Origin: Polytrichum commune
Lineage: Eukaryota; Streptophyta; Polytrichopsida; Polytrichales; Polytrichaceae
DNA length: 64,000 nucleotides
Assembly (NCBI GenBank): GCA_950295325.1
Contig: OX485806.1
Location: 55,671,169 to 55,735,168 of the forward strand
Direction of reading: 5' to 3'
Shown: positions 37,101-47,487 of the stretch, in pieces
Numbering within the stretch: position 1 is the stretch's first letter
Layout of the letters: each line of letters opens with the position of its first letter
Program-made: the position numbers and the translations under genes
The notes under the pieces: model-generated
Told to the model about the DNA's origin: nothing
What the model saw: the letters and a program-made list of their open reading frames with translations, nothing else
Database searches by the model: none

Positions 37101-40100
37101 CTGAATAATAAACCAGCTTGGACTTTAGGTGCAGTGCCACGGCCTCGCAGCTGATGCTGAAATGTGGTGGGTTTCTCTTCTCTTCTCACTATAGGTTCGT
37201 GCTACAAACTTGTGGTACCCACAGATGCCTAACCCTCCCGTACGTTATTCAACTCCAAAATTGACATTTCTTGCAAGGGCAAACTTGAATGGTTGTGGAT
37301 GTCTCAACCATGCAGTGCATTGCGTACCTCCGATGTCCCACCGCTCCTCACACCCTCTTCTCCACCGTTGTGATCATACGAATACTGGTGTCCAATCTTA
37401 CTCGCAATACCAAATCAGTTCGAGGATCCCGTCACTTCTCCCTGCTGAGGTTGCGATTTTTGTTGCCTCTCTCTACATCCCACTTCCCTTTGCACCTACA
37501 GGTTGCTGATCGCGGAGACGGATCTAGGGGCTTAACGCCCGGAGGTTCTTCTTCTCAACCTTAGTCGCCCTCCTCTTTTCCGAATCCCCGATGTCACCGA
37601 TCGGAGAGCAACACTGTTGCCGTCCTTAGCAGAGCTGCCAAAAAAAAACCACGCCTCGTTACTCGACTTTATGTAGACCCCTCCCTCACCGAGGATCTTC
37701 GCTACGCCACCATCTCCACTGCTTCCTGCAAAACGGAGCTTCCACATGAACCGTGTGTTCCCCTCCTCCGCCTTTCCTGCCTGGCCTCATTCCCCTGCAA
37801 AGCAGGGGCTCACCTCCTCTTCCTTCTCTCCTCTACTACATGCATTCATTTCCCAACGAAGTTGGGCTTCGTTTTTTTTTTTTTTTTTTTTTTTTTTCTC
37901 TCTCTACCCTTCTTCTTGCCTAATGAGCTCTCCACCTCCTACCTCCCGAGACCCCTCCAACCTTTTTTTTTTTCCCCGGGTTGCCCGGCATCTTTCGGGC
38001 CGCCCGAGAGAAAAAACGGGTTGAGACCTTTTCCCTTGGCCTCTCCCCTTTTAGGCTCCACTTTCCCACTCCTTCACTTGACTTCTTCTCCCCCTAGACT
38101 CACACTTAACCACTTATATTTTACTCCCCTTTAATCCTCTAAGGTTTATTGCCCTTCCTAACTCTTATTCATCCTCTAACTTAATCCAATCAAGATTTTT
38201 GCCCCTTCGCGTTTCTTATCTTTTTTACTACTTCCGAAAATACAATATTAAGGTTTTAACAGAGTTTTACGGTTAAGTCTTAATGTGGGCACAATCTTGG
38301 GCTCACAGTTTGATATATTTTTGGGTCACATTATCCAAGCTCGCAGACCAATGGAAAAGACATGTACGCTCACGTGCAACCATGGGTAGACTTGGGTCAT
38401 CATCTCCGTAAATCGTCCTCACTGCATTCCAATTAGCTTGAGTACTATCAGCCATAAACCCTTTGAAATTTACGTTTGGTATACCATTTTCTGCCATGAC
38501 AGAATTCAAATTCTTCCAAAAGAGAATTTATACTGCACCATCTTCAGATTGCATGTCACAACACGCAATGGTTAACACTTTATAGTATCGACTGTCGTAC
38601 ACATGGCAAGCCATTATCGTCCAGTCTTTCAAACGTTTGACATGGTCAAATATAATCCATGAATTCTCCATATCCCCCCGACTTGCATCTTTTTCACAAG
38701 TTCCACACCACTACCTGGAAGGTCTACAGACATTTTAAAAACAAACATTTTATCTTTTGATTGTCATGGGAACCGACTACCATGGACGAACTTAAAAGCA
38801 GAGTGGTCTTTAAGTGCCATAATACTATCCATAGTTTCCATTCCACTACGCAAAAAATGCTTTGATCCAGATACAAAGTTACGACAATTTGGGGACGCAA
38901 GAGTTCTGAATTTGTCCATGACCACCTTTAAAGATGAACCGACCAAATGATGGTTATCGCCACTAGCGGGAGATTTGAGAAGGTAATCAACCAGAAATTG
39001 TTTGTTCGTTACCATAACTATGGCTGAATTTTTTGTTGTGGGTGTTTTCAATACTTCATTTGCAACGCATTGGTATGTCATGTCCAATGATTTACGACAT
39101 GTGTCATTAGCCACAGATTGATCATGTACACCAAGATGAATACAAGCCCTGGACATTCCAACAGATGTGGAGTGGATGTATATTATTCGAGCATGACACA
39201 AAGCAATGCACACAGGTGTGGAACGACATACCTTACACTCAATAGTGGACCTAGTAGGGGGAACATTACCCACAATAAATGAGAGAGGAGTTGAACTAGC
39301 CCATTCAGTGTTGTTCCGGAGACCCCATTGCGATGCATGTAATCACAATAGTCATTAGGACATTGGAGATGACCTGCACAAGTAGACCGCTGGAAGGATA
39401 ATCCAAAATCATTTTGGATATTTGTGGTTTTGGTGGTACACCAAGGGTGCCCGTCGTACATCTTGTCCATACCGTCCATTGAGCGGCCATACGTACTTGG
39501 AACTTTAAGTGTCACAGGGGGCAAGAGAAACAAAATGTCGCCATTAAAAAAAGATGGTAAGTACTTGACATCTCGAACATTTATATTATCAAAATCAATG
39601 GATGCGAAATCTGACTCTGATCTTTTTCTTGACTTTGTAAGCTTCAAGGCATCAACAATAGTCAACCCTATAGATGAAGGTGAAGGGTGTAGTGGAGGAT
39701 GTTGAGAAGGTGAGATCTGGGGAACCAACCTATTGTACATAGGACCGCATGGAGATTTGGCTACATGTATAGGAAGTTGTGAAGGAGTGGAATGAAGACT
39801 CTTAAATGGAAATGGCAATGTGTTTGAAAGATCAACAGATGCATAAATGTCATCTTCTGAATCTGATAGTACAAACACACTGTCGTCAATGGATTCAAAT
39901 TTAACAGGTGCGACAGAGGGAATTTGAACTGTGAATGTACCGGATTCGTTTGTTAATATGACAATTGAAGCTTACATCTGAGAGTCAGAAAGACCTATCA
40001 CCCTAAATGAACCAGGTCCTAAGATCCACATAAAACCAACCTCGGTTTTATTTTTTTGAACCAAAACCGTTTCATACACCTTTCCATCTGCAGAGTACAT

Positions 40101-40220
40101 GGTTCCTATCTGGAGGTTGAATCTCAAACTAAGCAAATCCCCCGAGACATCCACATGACCATCATCTTGAAGTGGCAAAATGAAGGGAACAACAGATCCG
40201 TGAGCTCTAATGGTAGCCAT
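34071..40220 (-). pseudogene. MULE transposase with SWIM zinc finger (broken)
   Basis: The transposase cuts and inserts the element through its end repeats. The minus frame starts at ATG 40220 (MATIRAHGSVVPF). A Cys/His-rich part (HLQCPNDYCDYMHRN, then CKVCRS) lies at about 39390-39200. The DDE core follows (HVYDSRYYKVLTI near 38600 and FKGFMADSTQANW near 38450, each with an acidic residue). After the solo LTR comes DYNDVKMMDDAE, an intron at 35439-35547, then TVHNKWLQQSG. The SWIM finger (YCTCPDF...WVYYKHLYY, about 34277-34160) has Tyr where the third Cys of CxC...CxH is expected. Lesions are a TAA at about 39972 (or a splice donor there), a frameshift near 39250, a stop near 38545, the LTR at 35756-38307 and a stop at 34911. 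The frame rejoins across the LTR once one target copy is removed. The active ancestor would be about 1100 residues. Confidence 0.8.
35756..38307 (-). mobile_element. Solo LTR, family A, inside the MULE transposase
   Basis: On the plus strand it runs from TGTAAGCC to GGGCTCACA and is flanked by GTTTG on both sides (35751-35755 and 38308-38312). At 2552 bp it is about 1 kb longer than the other family A LTRs, so it may hold extra repeats or an insertion. It contains poly-T runs at 37870-37897 and 37963-37972. No retroviral domain is seen. Confidence 0.8.
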
Positions 40221-41284
40221 GGAGAAGAAGAAATAGATGAACAACACATGACAATAATCTTGGATCAATGTCGCTTTTATATTGAATGATGAAGAATATA
40301 ATAATAGATGTAAATGAAAATAGGTGATACCATAGCATCTAATAATATAAAAAGAGACAGATCATAATAGTAGTTAGAGAATATTTGCAACCAAGGCATA
40401 GAATCCTAAACCAGATCTTAAAAAATATCTCCTTTAGAAACTAAGTCATAGGAAACTTGAATCCACAAACGAATTGTGTAATATAAGATTACCACATGGG
40501 ACAAATGCAGGTACAGATATCATGGAGAAAATGACGTTAAATAATAAACATGTTGGCAGAGTTTTAAAATGCGACTGGGCAGGCTGGATATAGATGTAGG
40601 AACAATTAAAATTGGCCGAGAAAGTAAATAAATGGCCATTATAAATAGAACAAAATGGATGTAGAAGGTTGGGATATCAGAAAAATTTGGCGGATATAAT
40701 CAAAATAGAAGCATAATGAAAGACACGTTGAAACAACTCGGTCATTGGACGCCAATTGCAACACGGATGATCGTAATATGCGCCAAGTTTATGTGAGCTA
40801 TAAACACCAGAAGAATGTATGAAAGTGGAGTGGTAGAAGACATATCATAGATACCAATGATGGTGGAAGATGTGGAGAGAAAACCAGTGAGGCGGAAGAA
40901 AAGGCGTAGGAAAGCTTTGTGTTTTACTTCTAAGAAAAAGAGGTTAAGAATGAATGTAGGAAAGAAGAATGCAAGTAGGGAAGGGAAAAATATCCTTTTG
41001 ACTATGATAGAAGAAACTGTGAAGAAAGTGGATTTTGATACCATATCGACAATGGCGATGGAGGACGATCAAGGTGCAAAGAGAAAAGAGCATGCACAGA
41101 TTGTATTTCGGAGTCGGAAATGAAGACGAGTTCAAAAAACAAAACAAACAAAAAAATAATTTAGCTTCACTTTCATATAATTTAATAGTGTATTGAATGA
41201 AAATGAGGTAGAATATGACATTTACATGTAAATAGAAATTATTGAACGATTTAAAATGATAGAAATCTTATTGAAGTGAACCTT

Positions 41285-42012
41285 GTGCATTAATGCACAT
41301 GGTATATGGGATGAATAAGAGAGCTAGAAAATTAGGAGGGGAAACCATGTGCGTCAACGCACATGGTTCTTCATTCTAATTGATAACCTCTTTAAGTCGC
41401 TACGACATGCCCTGTGCATTGACGCACAGGGTTCTTCATTCTAATTTATAATCTCGCTAAGTTGCTACCACATGGCCCGTGCGTTAACGCACAGGGCATG
41501 TGATAGCGACTTAGAGATGTTATATATTAGACTGAAGAATCCTATGCGTTGACGCACAATGTATATGACAACGACTTAGGAAGGTTATAAGTTTGGAGGG
41601 GAAACCCTGTACATTGATGTATAATGTATGTGGTGGCGAGTAACAGAGATTGAAAGTTAGTTATGAAAACCTTGTGCGTTAACGCACAGGGTTTGTGGTG
41701 GCGAGTAAAGGAACTTGAAAATTAGTAGTCAAAACCCTGTGCATTAATGCACAGGATATGTGGTGGCGAAAAAGGGAGCTTGAAAGTTAGTAGTGAAAAC
41801 CTTGTGCGTTAACTCAAAGGGTATGTGGTGGCAAATAAGGGAGCTTAAAAGTTAGTAGAAAAAACCTTGTGCGTTAACGCACAGGGTATCTGGTGGCGAA
41901 TAAGGGAGCTTGAAAGTTAGTAGTGAAAACCATGTGCGTTAACGCACAGGGTATATGGTGGCAAATAAAGGAGCTTGAAAGTTAGTAGGAAAAACCCTTT
42001 GCGTTAATGCAT
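41285..42012. repeat. Array of twelve 65-bp units with a palindromic core
   Basis: Each unit holds a version of GTGCGTTAACGCAC, a perfect 14-bp palindrome, usually inside a wider ACCCTGTGC...GCACAGGGT inverted repeat. Core starts are 41285, 41349, 41414, 41479, 41544, 41609, 41674, 41739, 41804, 41869, 41934 and 41999, so the spacing is 65 bp throughout except one step of 64. Cores at 41479, 41674, 41869 and 41934 are perfect; 41285 and 41739 have the variant GTGCATTAATGCAC, also a perfect palindrome, as expected from C-to-T decay of both CpG sites. 41609 and 41999 are most degraded. A further perfect copy lies at 42337-42350. The array lies between the divergent transposase (start 40220) and ParB-methyltransferase (start 43062) genes. 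Confidence 0.9.
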
Positions 42013-42336
42013 AGGATATGTGCCAACGACTTGGAAAGCCAAAATGTAAAAAGAGAAGCCTATTGTATGAATTTGAAACGACGTATAGAGGGTAGGAGCA
42101 AGGAATTTGTCAAAAATGGGGTAAGAATGCAGAAAATGAGGTATGTGTTTGCTCAAATATTGATGCAATATATGACAGGGGTTTAAAAATCATAAAAAGT
42201 AGTAGGAAATTTTTTGTGCCCGTAAGCACAAAATCTATGAGGTGGCCGAAAACAATGAAATACATAGACGAATGAGTAAGAGAAATTATTTCAAACAAGA
42301 AACCTTTCTAGACCCCCAGCTAGGCACATAGACCCC

Positions 42337-42350
42337 GTGCGTTAACGCAC
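42337..42350. promoter_or_regulatory. Isolated perfect copy of the array palindrome
   Basis: GTGCGTTAACGCAC stands here within CCCCGTGC...GCACAGGGT, 325 bases beyond the array and about 700 bases before the methyltransferase start. Its wider match shows it is related to the array and is not chance. A binding or modification site role is inference. Confidence 0.6.
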
Positions 42351-42439
42351 AGGGTCCGCCCTAGTTGTTTAGGGTGAGCCGCCACCCTAATCAACCAATA
42401 CTAAAGCTATCTAGGTCGCCCCTTATGATTTTTTTTGCC

Positions 42440-42920
42440 TTTCTTCCTGTTGTTGGTGGTTGTGTTTAGTTGTTGTTACTGCTGCTACTATTGTTGTTCT
42501 TGTTCTTGCTCATGTGTTGCTGATGGTGTTGCTACTACTTCTAGTGATGTTGGTGTTGGTGTTGGTGGTACTAGGTCTAGTTACTAGTATTTTGTTGTAC
42601 TTGCTAGTGGTGTTACTGGGTTAAGTTGCTTATCTATTGTTGTTATTGGTGTTGTTCTTCTCTTGGTGTTACTTCTGCTGGTGTTGTTATTTTACTGTTG
42701 GTGTTGGTGTTGATGCTACTGTTACTACTGCTGCTATTGTTGGTCTTGTTGATGTTGCTGGTGGTACTAGTGCTGTTACTAGTGCTGGTGCTGGTGCTGT
42801 TACTACAACTGGTGCTGTTATTTTGTTGCTGGTATTGTTGGTGTTGCTGGTGCTGGTGTTCCGACTGTTGGTGTTATTCTTCCACTGGTTTAGAGTTTGA
42901 AGTTGTTGTTGTTACATGTA
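42440..42920 (+). repeat. GTT/GCT/GGT-rich low-complexity tract
   Basis: About 480 bases of imperfect TTG, CTG, GTG and ACT triplets lie just upstream of the methyltransferase gene. Open frames across it give only Leu/Val or Gly/Ala strings and are not real genes. It may be transcribed as leader sequence. Confidence 0.7.
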
Positions 42921-43061
42921 TTCTTCTTTCTCTAAATCATTTTTTTTAAACATGTCGTCGTTTGCAACCTTTACTTTCAAATATTTATTGATATTTCTAG
43001 AACTTAGTTCATCAAAATGATTTCAAAAACTTACTTCATTGTTTGCATTTAGGACCACACA

Positions 43062-46000
43062 ATGGATGTGGAGAAAACAATTCCTAATTCCACTAATGAA
43101 GATTCAATAAAAAATTCAACTCAAGATCGTCCATATGTACAAATTTATCATGATCAGGACATCTGTTCAAATCTTCATAATAAGAAGAAAAAAAAATTAC
43201 CTGAACCCCTCAATAATTTTGACTCCGATGAAGACAATGATGGTGATAATAAAACCTATCCAGAGAAAGTGTGGGAGCTTACTGACAAACAAAAGGTCAA
43301 TTCTACAGCAACAATTTCTTCAATTCGTGCTAGATCCAATTCTCGTTTGTTTGTACCTTTATGTCGCATGGTTCCTATGCCTATTGTGCGTCCTGCTTTA
43401 AAGGGAGATATTACTAAATTGGAGGTTGATTTCTTCAACGGTTATCGTGATGGTGACCATGCATTTTACATATCGGCCACTAATTCTAAGGGGGACTTTC
43501 AATTTGTGGATGATGAGGTTCGTATAACTTGGAGCCCAAATTGGACTCAAGCCAATGCAGTGTTTGATTCTCATTTGAAATCAAACCCTTCATTTACTTC
43601 ATACAAGAATAAAATGCTCTTCATATGGGATGGTAATCACAGATTTTTCACTTGGAAAAATTACATTGACCGCGTACATACCGAAAATTATGAGTATCAT
43701 GTTTTTGTGAATTCTATCATTTTGGCGCTCCAACCTGACGACATTCCAAGTTTGTTTACTGCTATGCACGACATCAACAAGTAATGCTCTTACCTATTAG
43801 TTTTCTTTCAATTATTTCTCATTTATTTTTTATTTTTTAAATTATGTCATCCTAAAACTAATCAATTTAATGTTTTTTCAGGTCGACTGAGAACTCTCAC
43901 GTTTCCACCAATTTGGTGTACACTTTGTATCGGATGCAAAGCATTAGTACGATGCCTTTGACTTCCTTAAAAAAAATTGGATTCCAAAAGTTATAAGCGA
44001 TGTGAGGAGAAGTCCGTCGAAACTTGGTATTCTTTGACGCGACGAATATTTTTGGATTACATGTACAGTGTAAGTTCATCTAAACTTTCTTATTGTGTTA
44101 TTTATGTTTATTCATCTTCATTCACATTTTATCTATATGTACTCATAAATTTTCATTTTTTTTAAATTTTTCAGCAAGAACTTGCTGAGGCTAGCAATAT
44201 TGCTCTCAACCATTACAATGAGACTCATCCCCTTGAAAGAACATCAAAAGGAGTTTCAAAAGCAATATCCATAGCTGTCAACAAAAAACGTGTAATGTTG
44301 TCTTCGATTTTTACAAAACAACTGGCGATTGCCGATATCAACCTCACACATGCTTTCCTTGAAGAAATTAAGCACCATTGGGGTTTATTTTCGGTGCCTG
44401 AAATATTACAAGAGAAACTTCATCGTGTGGTTGTCAGTAATGTTGATGCAGAAGTCAAAGTCGGATGGCTCAAACTTTGGAATGACAATAAGTTTGACAA
44501 AGATGCATTGCATTTCCCGAAGTCGTCCCTCTCTGATTCTGCACTTGATGATTGGTTATCGAAATCCACATATTGGGCACAGCTGGAAAAAAAATCTATT
44601 GAGGAGCTTCATAGTATTCTTTCATCTCCTCTTTAATTGCCAGCACATGTGCCTACTCTCTCCGAGTATATCCAAACCAGGAAGTTTGTGGCTTTCAATT
44701 CAATATTTTATCGTGAATTCAAAAGCGGGAAAGTAAAAAAACACAACGCTTGGGATGAGCAACCTAATATTGATCTTGCTATGAAACATGTTTTATACAG
44801 GTACAACCTCATCTTTACTATTTTTAAAAAAAAATTTACATGTTTTAAATTATCATTCAATATTTGGCTCATAATATTTTTGTGTGTCGATGCTTTCGAT
44901 ATGTTTTGATTCCGCACAAGTGCGTTACAGGGGAACCTCGTTTCTTTCCAAATTGACATGATACTGGTGCAAAAGATTCATGCATGTTCACTACTGAGAT
45001 TTGTTTAGATTGGTCGCTCCCACACTATGAGGATTGTGGTTGGTATTTTGATTGTCCTAAGGATGCATGTCCGCCAAGTGAGAAGGCAATCCGTCAGATA
45101 AATGATACAGAAAAATAAATCCTCATGATACTGCAATCTTGCAAGTACAAATTGTGCAGCTTAAACTTAGAGAGCCAAAACCAAAAGAGACAAAACGTCG
45201 AAAAAGAAAACTTGTTCATGAAAACAAAATAGAAGATCAATCAGAAATTTCACAATATGAAAAATTGCTTGTTCTTTCTAATGATTTGGATAAGAATACA
45301 CTCGGAGGCGAAAGTTCAAAATCTGGGTGCGATGTATTGGAATTTCATTACTCTAGCACCTATGATGCTATTCATCGTGCGTCAATGAATGTTTTGAGAA
45401 AATAGTTATTCATACTGAAGAATTTTCTCACGCTCTCTTTTGCTCAATCTACTGCTATCAAGAACAAGTCTGAAGGGGTGGATGTAGGCCCTCCTGAGTG
45501 GATCCAATGGCGGGCATTTATTGAAAACGTAAGTGATCTTGATTTTGTAATTTCTCTTTTATTCTTACTTTCATTTAGATTTTTTATATTTTATATTTTT
45601 ATATTGTGATGTGTTGTGGTATTTCAGTTCAATGACAATTGGGAATTTTATGTCATGGGAAGTCCGACTCCCTTTGCCGTTGACTTGGTTTTTTTCCAAT
45701 GTCCCGACGGTCTTGATTTCAACCTCTCCAATAGACTTGCTAAAATTCCTCTATGGAATAAATATGATAAGAACTGGATGATTGCAATAATGTCCTTGTG
45801 CAAGTCCATCTTGTCTGACGATGACATCCTCATAGTATTTTCTGCTATCGATATGCAAACCAAGAAGGTTTTGAATTCAACCTTACACAACAGCAACATG
45901 AAAGTTCTTAGGATTTTTATTTGCCTGAATTTGTACATGGTTTTCAAGGATCCAAAGTGTCCAACCTACACCGTAAGTATAACACCTCACAATTGTTTTT

Positions 46001-46875
46001 ATGTAATTATTTTGGTGTTATTTGTATTGTATATAGTTTTAACATTTTTTATATTTTTTTGTAGACTCCGGCATTTATGGCTCATGTCTTGGTAAGGGAT
46101 TTTACTACCACAAAATCCACGAGACAACCAAAATCCACGTTTTTAGGCTCTGGATTGAAAAACAAAAACTTGCTTTTCAATTTTGTGGATGAAAAAAACA
46201 TGCTTATTCAGAAATCGGGAAGACCTTGGAGGGGGCCATATCAAAAATCGCCTTGTTTTTTTCAAGACATTATTGAATTGTTTACACCAACAAATGGACG
46301 CGTTGTTGATTTGACATGTTCCACTGGATCTTTTATCCTAGCAACACGCGCATGTGGCAGACATTTTCTTGCATTTGAAGGTGATAATGACATATTTGAG
46401 CACATATTGAAACCACTTTTGGAAAAGGATTTGAAAGAGGGGTCATCTAAGGAGAATATTCAAGATCTTACAAGAGAAAATAATGACCTCTCGGATGAGG
46501 AGATGCTTGAATTTGAGTGTGAGTGAGTTTTGATACAATAATTGTTCTTTCATTTCATTAAATTCATTAGTTCATTTTGATTTCTTCAATTTTATTTACA
46601 TATTTGATCGATTTTATTTCAGGAATACGACTACAAAGAGGACATGTCTCCCGTTTTGGGCACATAGACAATTCCTACGAAGTCCAAGCCGTAGCCCGCG
46701 TCTCCCATCATATGTCGAGAATGTTGCAATTGCAATGTTAAATATCGAAGATTCGGATCCAAATGAAGAATCTTGCTATAGTTCCAAAATCAATTCGCAA
46801 TGCATAGGTGTTCACATATATATAGATGACGAGGCAAAAGATAGTTTCATGTCCAATGCTACTAGCAATGAATAA
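43062..46875 (+). pseudogene. ParB-like domain joined to a beta-class DNA methyltransferase-like domain (MULE cargo)
   Basis: A multi-exon gene: 43062-43780, 43882-44069, 44175-44800, a fourth exon from about 44890-44935 to 45528, then 45628-45972, 46065-46522 and 46623-46875; the listed introns are GT-AG. The first exon has ParB-like features: a GYRDGDHAF segment and MLFIWDGNHRFFTWKNYID (DGNHR matches the ParB/nuclease-type D-G-x-H-R box). The last exons resemble beta-class amino-methyltransferases, which modify adenine N6 or cytosine N4: KSGRPWRGPYQKSPCFFQDI, then VVDLTCSTGSFILATRACGR and HFLAFEGDND, matching the C-terminal SAM-binding motif (DxFxGSGT, then an acidic GiE-like strand). An N-terminal position where DPPY would stand reads VDLVFFQCPDG, so catalysis is doubtful. 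Lesions: A-run frameshifts near 43968 and 45112, stops at 44634, about 44957 and 45403. The ancestor would be about 1070 residues. ParB and methyltransferase partners are common in bacteria and phages, which may hint at its origin. Confidence 0.7.
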
Positions 46876-46999
46876 ATATTTGCATTTCATGTTGTTTATC
46901 CTTTCCACCCCTCTTATTATTAAACCTTAAAATCATCATTTTTTAGACCAAAATTCCACGGTTATAGGATATTGGTGGCCCTATTACCAAATATTTCAC

Positions 47000-47058
47000 C
47001 TTCATCACCGCTCACAAGTTACCGCTCATTGCTCACCGCTCATAAGATAGCACTCCCC
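47000..47058 (-). repeat. Right terminal inverted repeat of the MULE
   Basis: Read on the minus strand it gives GGGGAGTGCTATCTTATGAG and then GGTGAGC, AATGAGC and related heptamers. It is followed on the plus strand by the second target copy GGTCTTCCATG (47059-47069). Confidence 0.8.
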
Positions 47059-47487
47059 GGTCTTCCATGTTTTATTTATGGTGAAAATAAAGGTGCGACA
47101 AACATGTTGTTGTGTGACACATGCCAACGAGGTTGGCATATGGTATATTTAATTTCATCATTGACTTCACTGCCTTCAGGTGATTGGATTTTCCCTCAAT
47201 GTTGGAGATCATCAAGTCATGCTACGTCTTTGGACAAGCTTTGATTGTTTCTAGGAAGGTTATTTATTATTGTCATGACGACAACATTGACATTTTTGGT
47301 GACAATGCGCCAGATACGAGGTAAGGCGTAACTTGATGGGTAGATTGCGAGAAGATTCGACAACAAAAATCATCGAAGGCAACTTAAGATGGGGCACATA
47401 GCCTACAAGTTTTGTTGTGATGTTATTATCTAGTTATTCTTATAGTCGTCGGACGGATCCTTAACGTCAACAAAAAAAATGGAGAAA
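47059..47487 (+). pseudogene. PHD-finger end of the gypsy pol, right of the MULE
   Basis: The frame continuing from 33171 gives GLPCFIYGENKGATNM, LLCDTCQRGWHM and LTSLPSGDWIFPQC, the pattern of a PHD zinc finger (Cys4-His-Cys3), a domain that reads histone H3 tails. Several ligands are lost (Tyr or Phe at three expected Cys positions). A stop comes at about 47242. The following 240 bases are non-coding and end in an A/G-rich stretch (47472-47487, AAAAAAAATGGAGAAA) that looks like a polypurine tract. Confidence 0.75.

Larger units (their letters stand above)
33172..47058. mobile_element. Mutator-like element (MULE) carrying a ParB-methyltransferase gene
   Basis: The element is 13,887 bp, of which 2,552 bp is a later solo LTR. 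The ends are inverted repeats sharing CTATCTTATGAG, preceded by a G-rich start, and continue as short repeats of the form GGTGAGC/AATGAGC (33190-33252 on the left, 47008-47041 inverted on the right). An 11-bp target duplication flanks it. Contents: a MULE transposase with a SWIM finger on the minus strand (40220-34071), a palindrome array (41285-42012), and a ParB-like plus methyltransferase-like gene on the plus strand (43062-46875). The two genes are divergent. MULEs often carry host gene pieces or extra genes, but I do not recall this cargo. Both genes are broken, so this copy cannot move by itself. Confidence 0.85.

Noticed and set aside
37746-38134. Phe-rich frames near 37.9 kb
   Set aside because: Poly-T and CT-rich runs inside an LTR give these strings.
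40857-41123. Lys/Arg-rich 88-codon plus frame between the transposase start and the palindrome array
   Set aside because: The composition follows from the A/G-rich strand, there is no family match, and it lies in a leader or promoter region.
41285-42012. CRISPR array
   Set aside because: Regular spacing, but the spacers are themselves repeated and the host is a eukaryote; it is a 65-bp tandem repeat with a palindromic core.
42626-42949. Long Leu/Val-rich open frames
   Set aside because: They are translations of a GTT/GCT/GGT triplet tract with no domain; low-complexity artefact.
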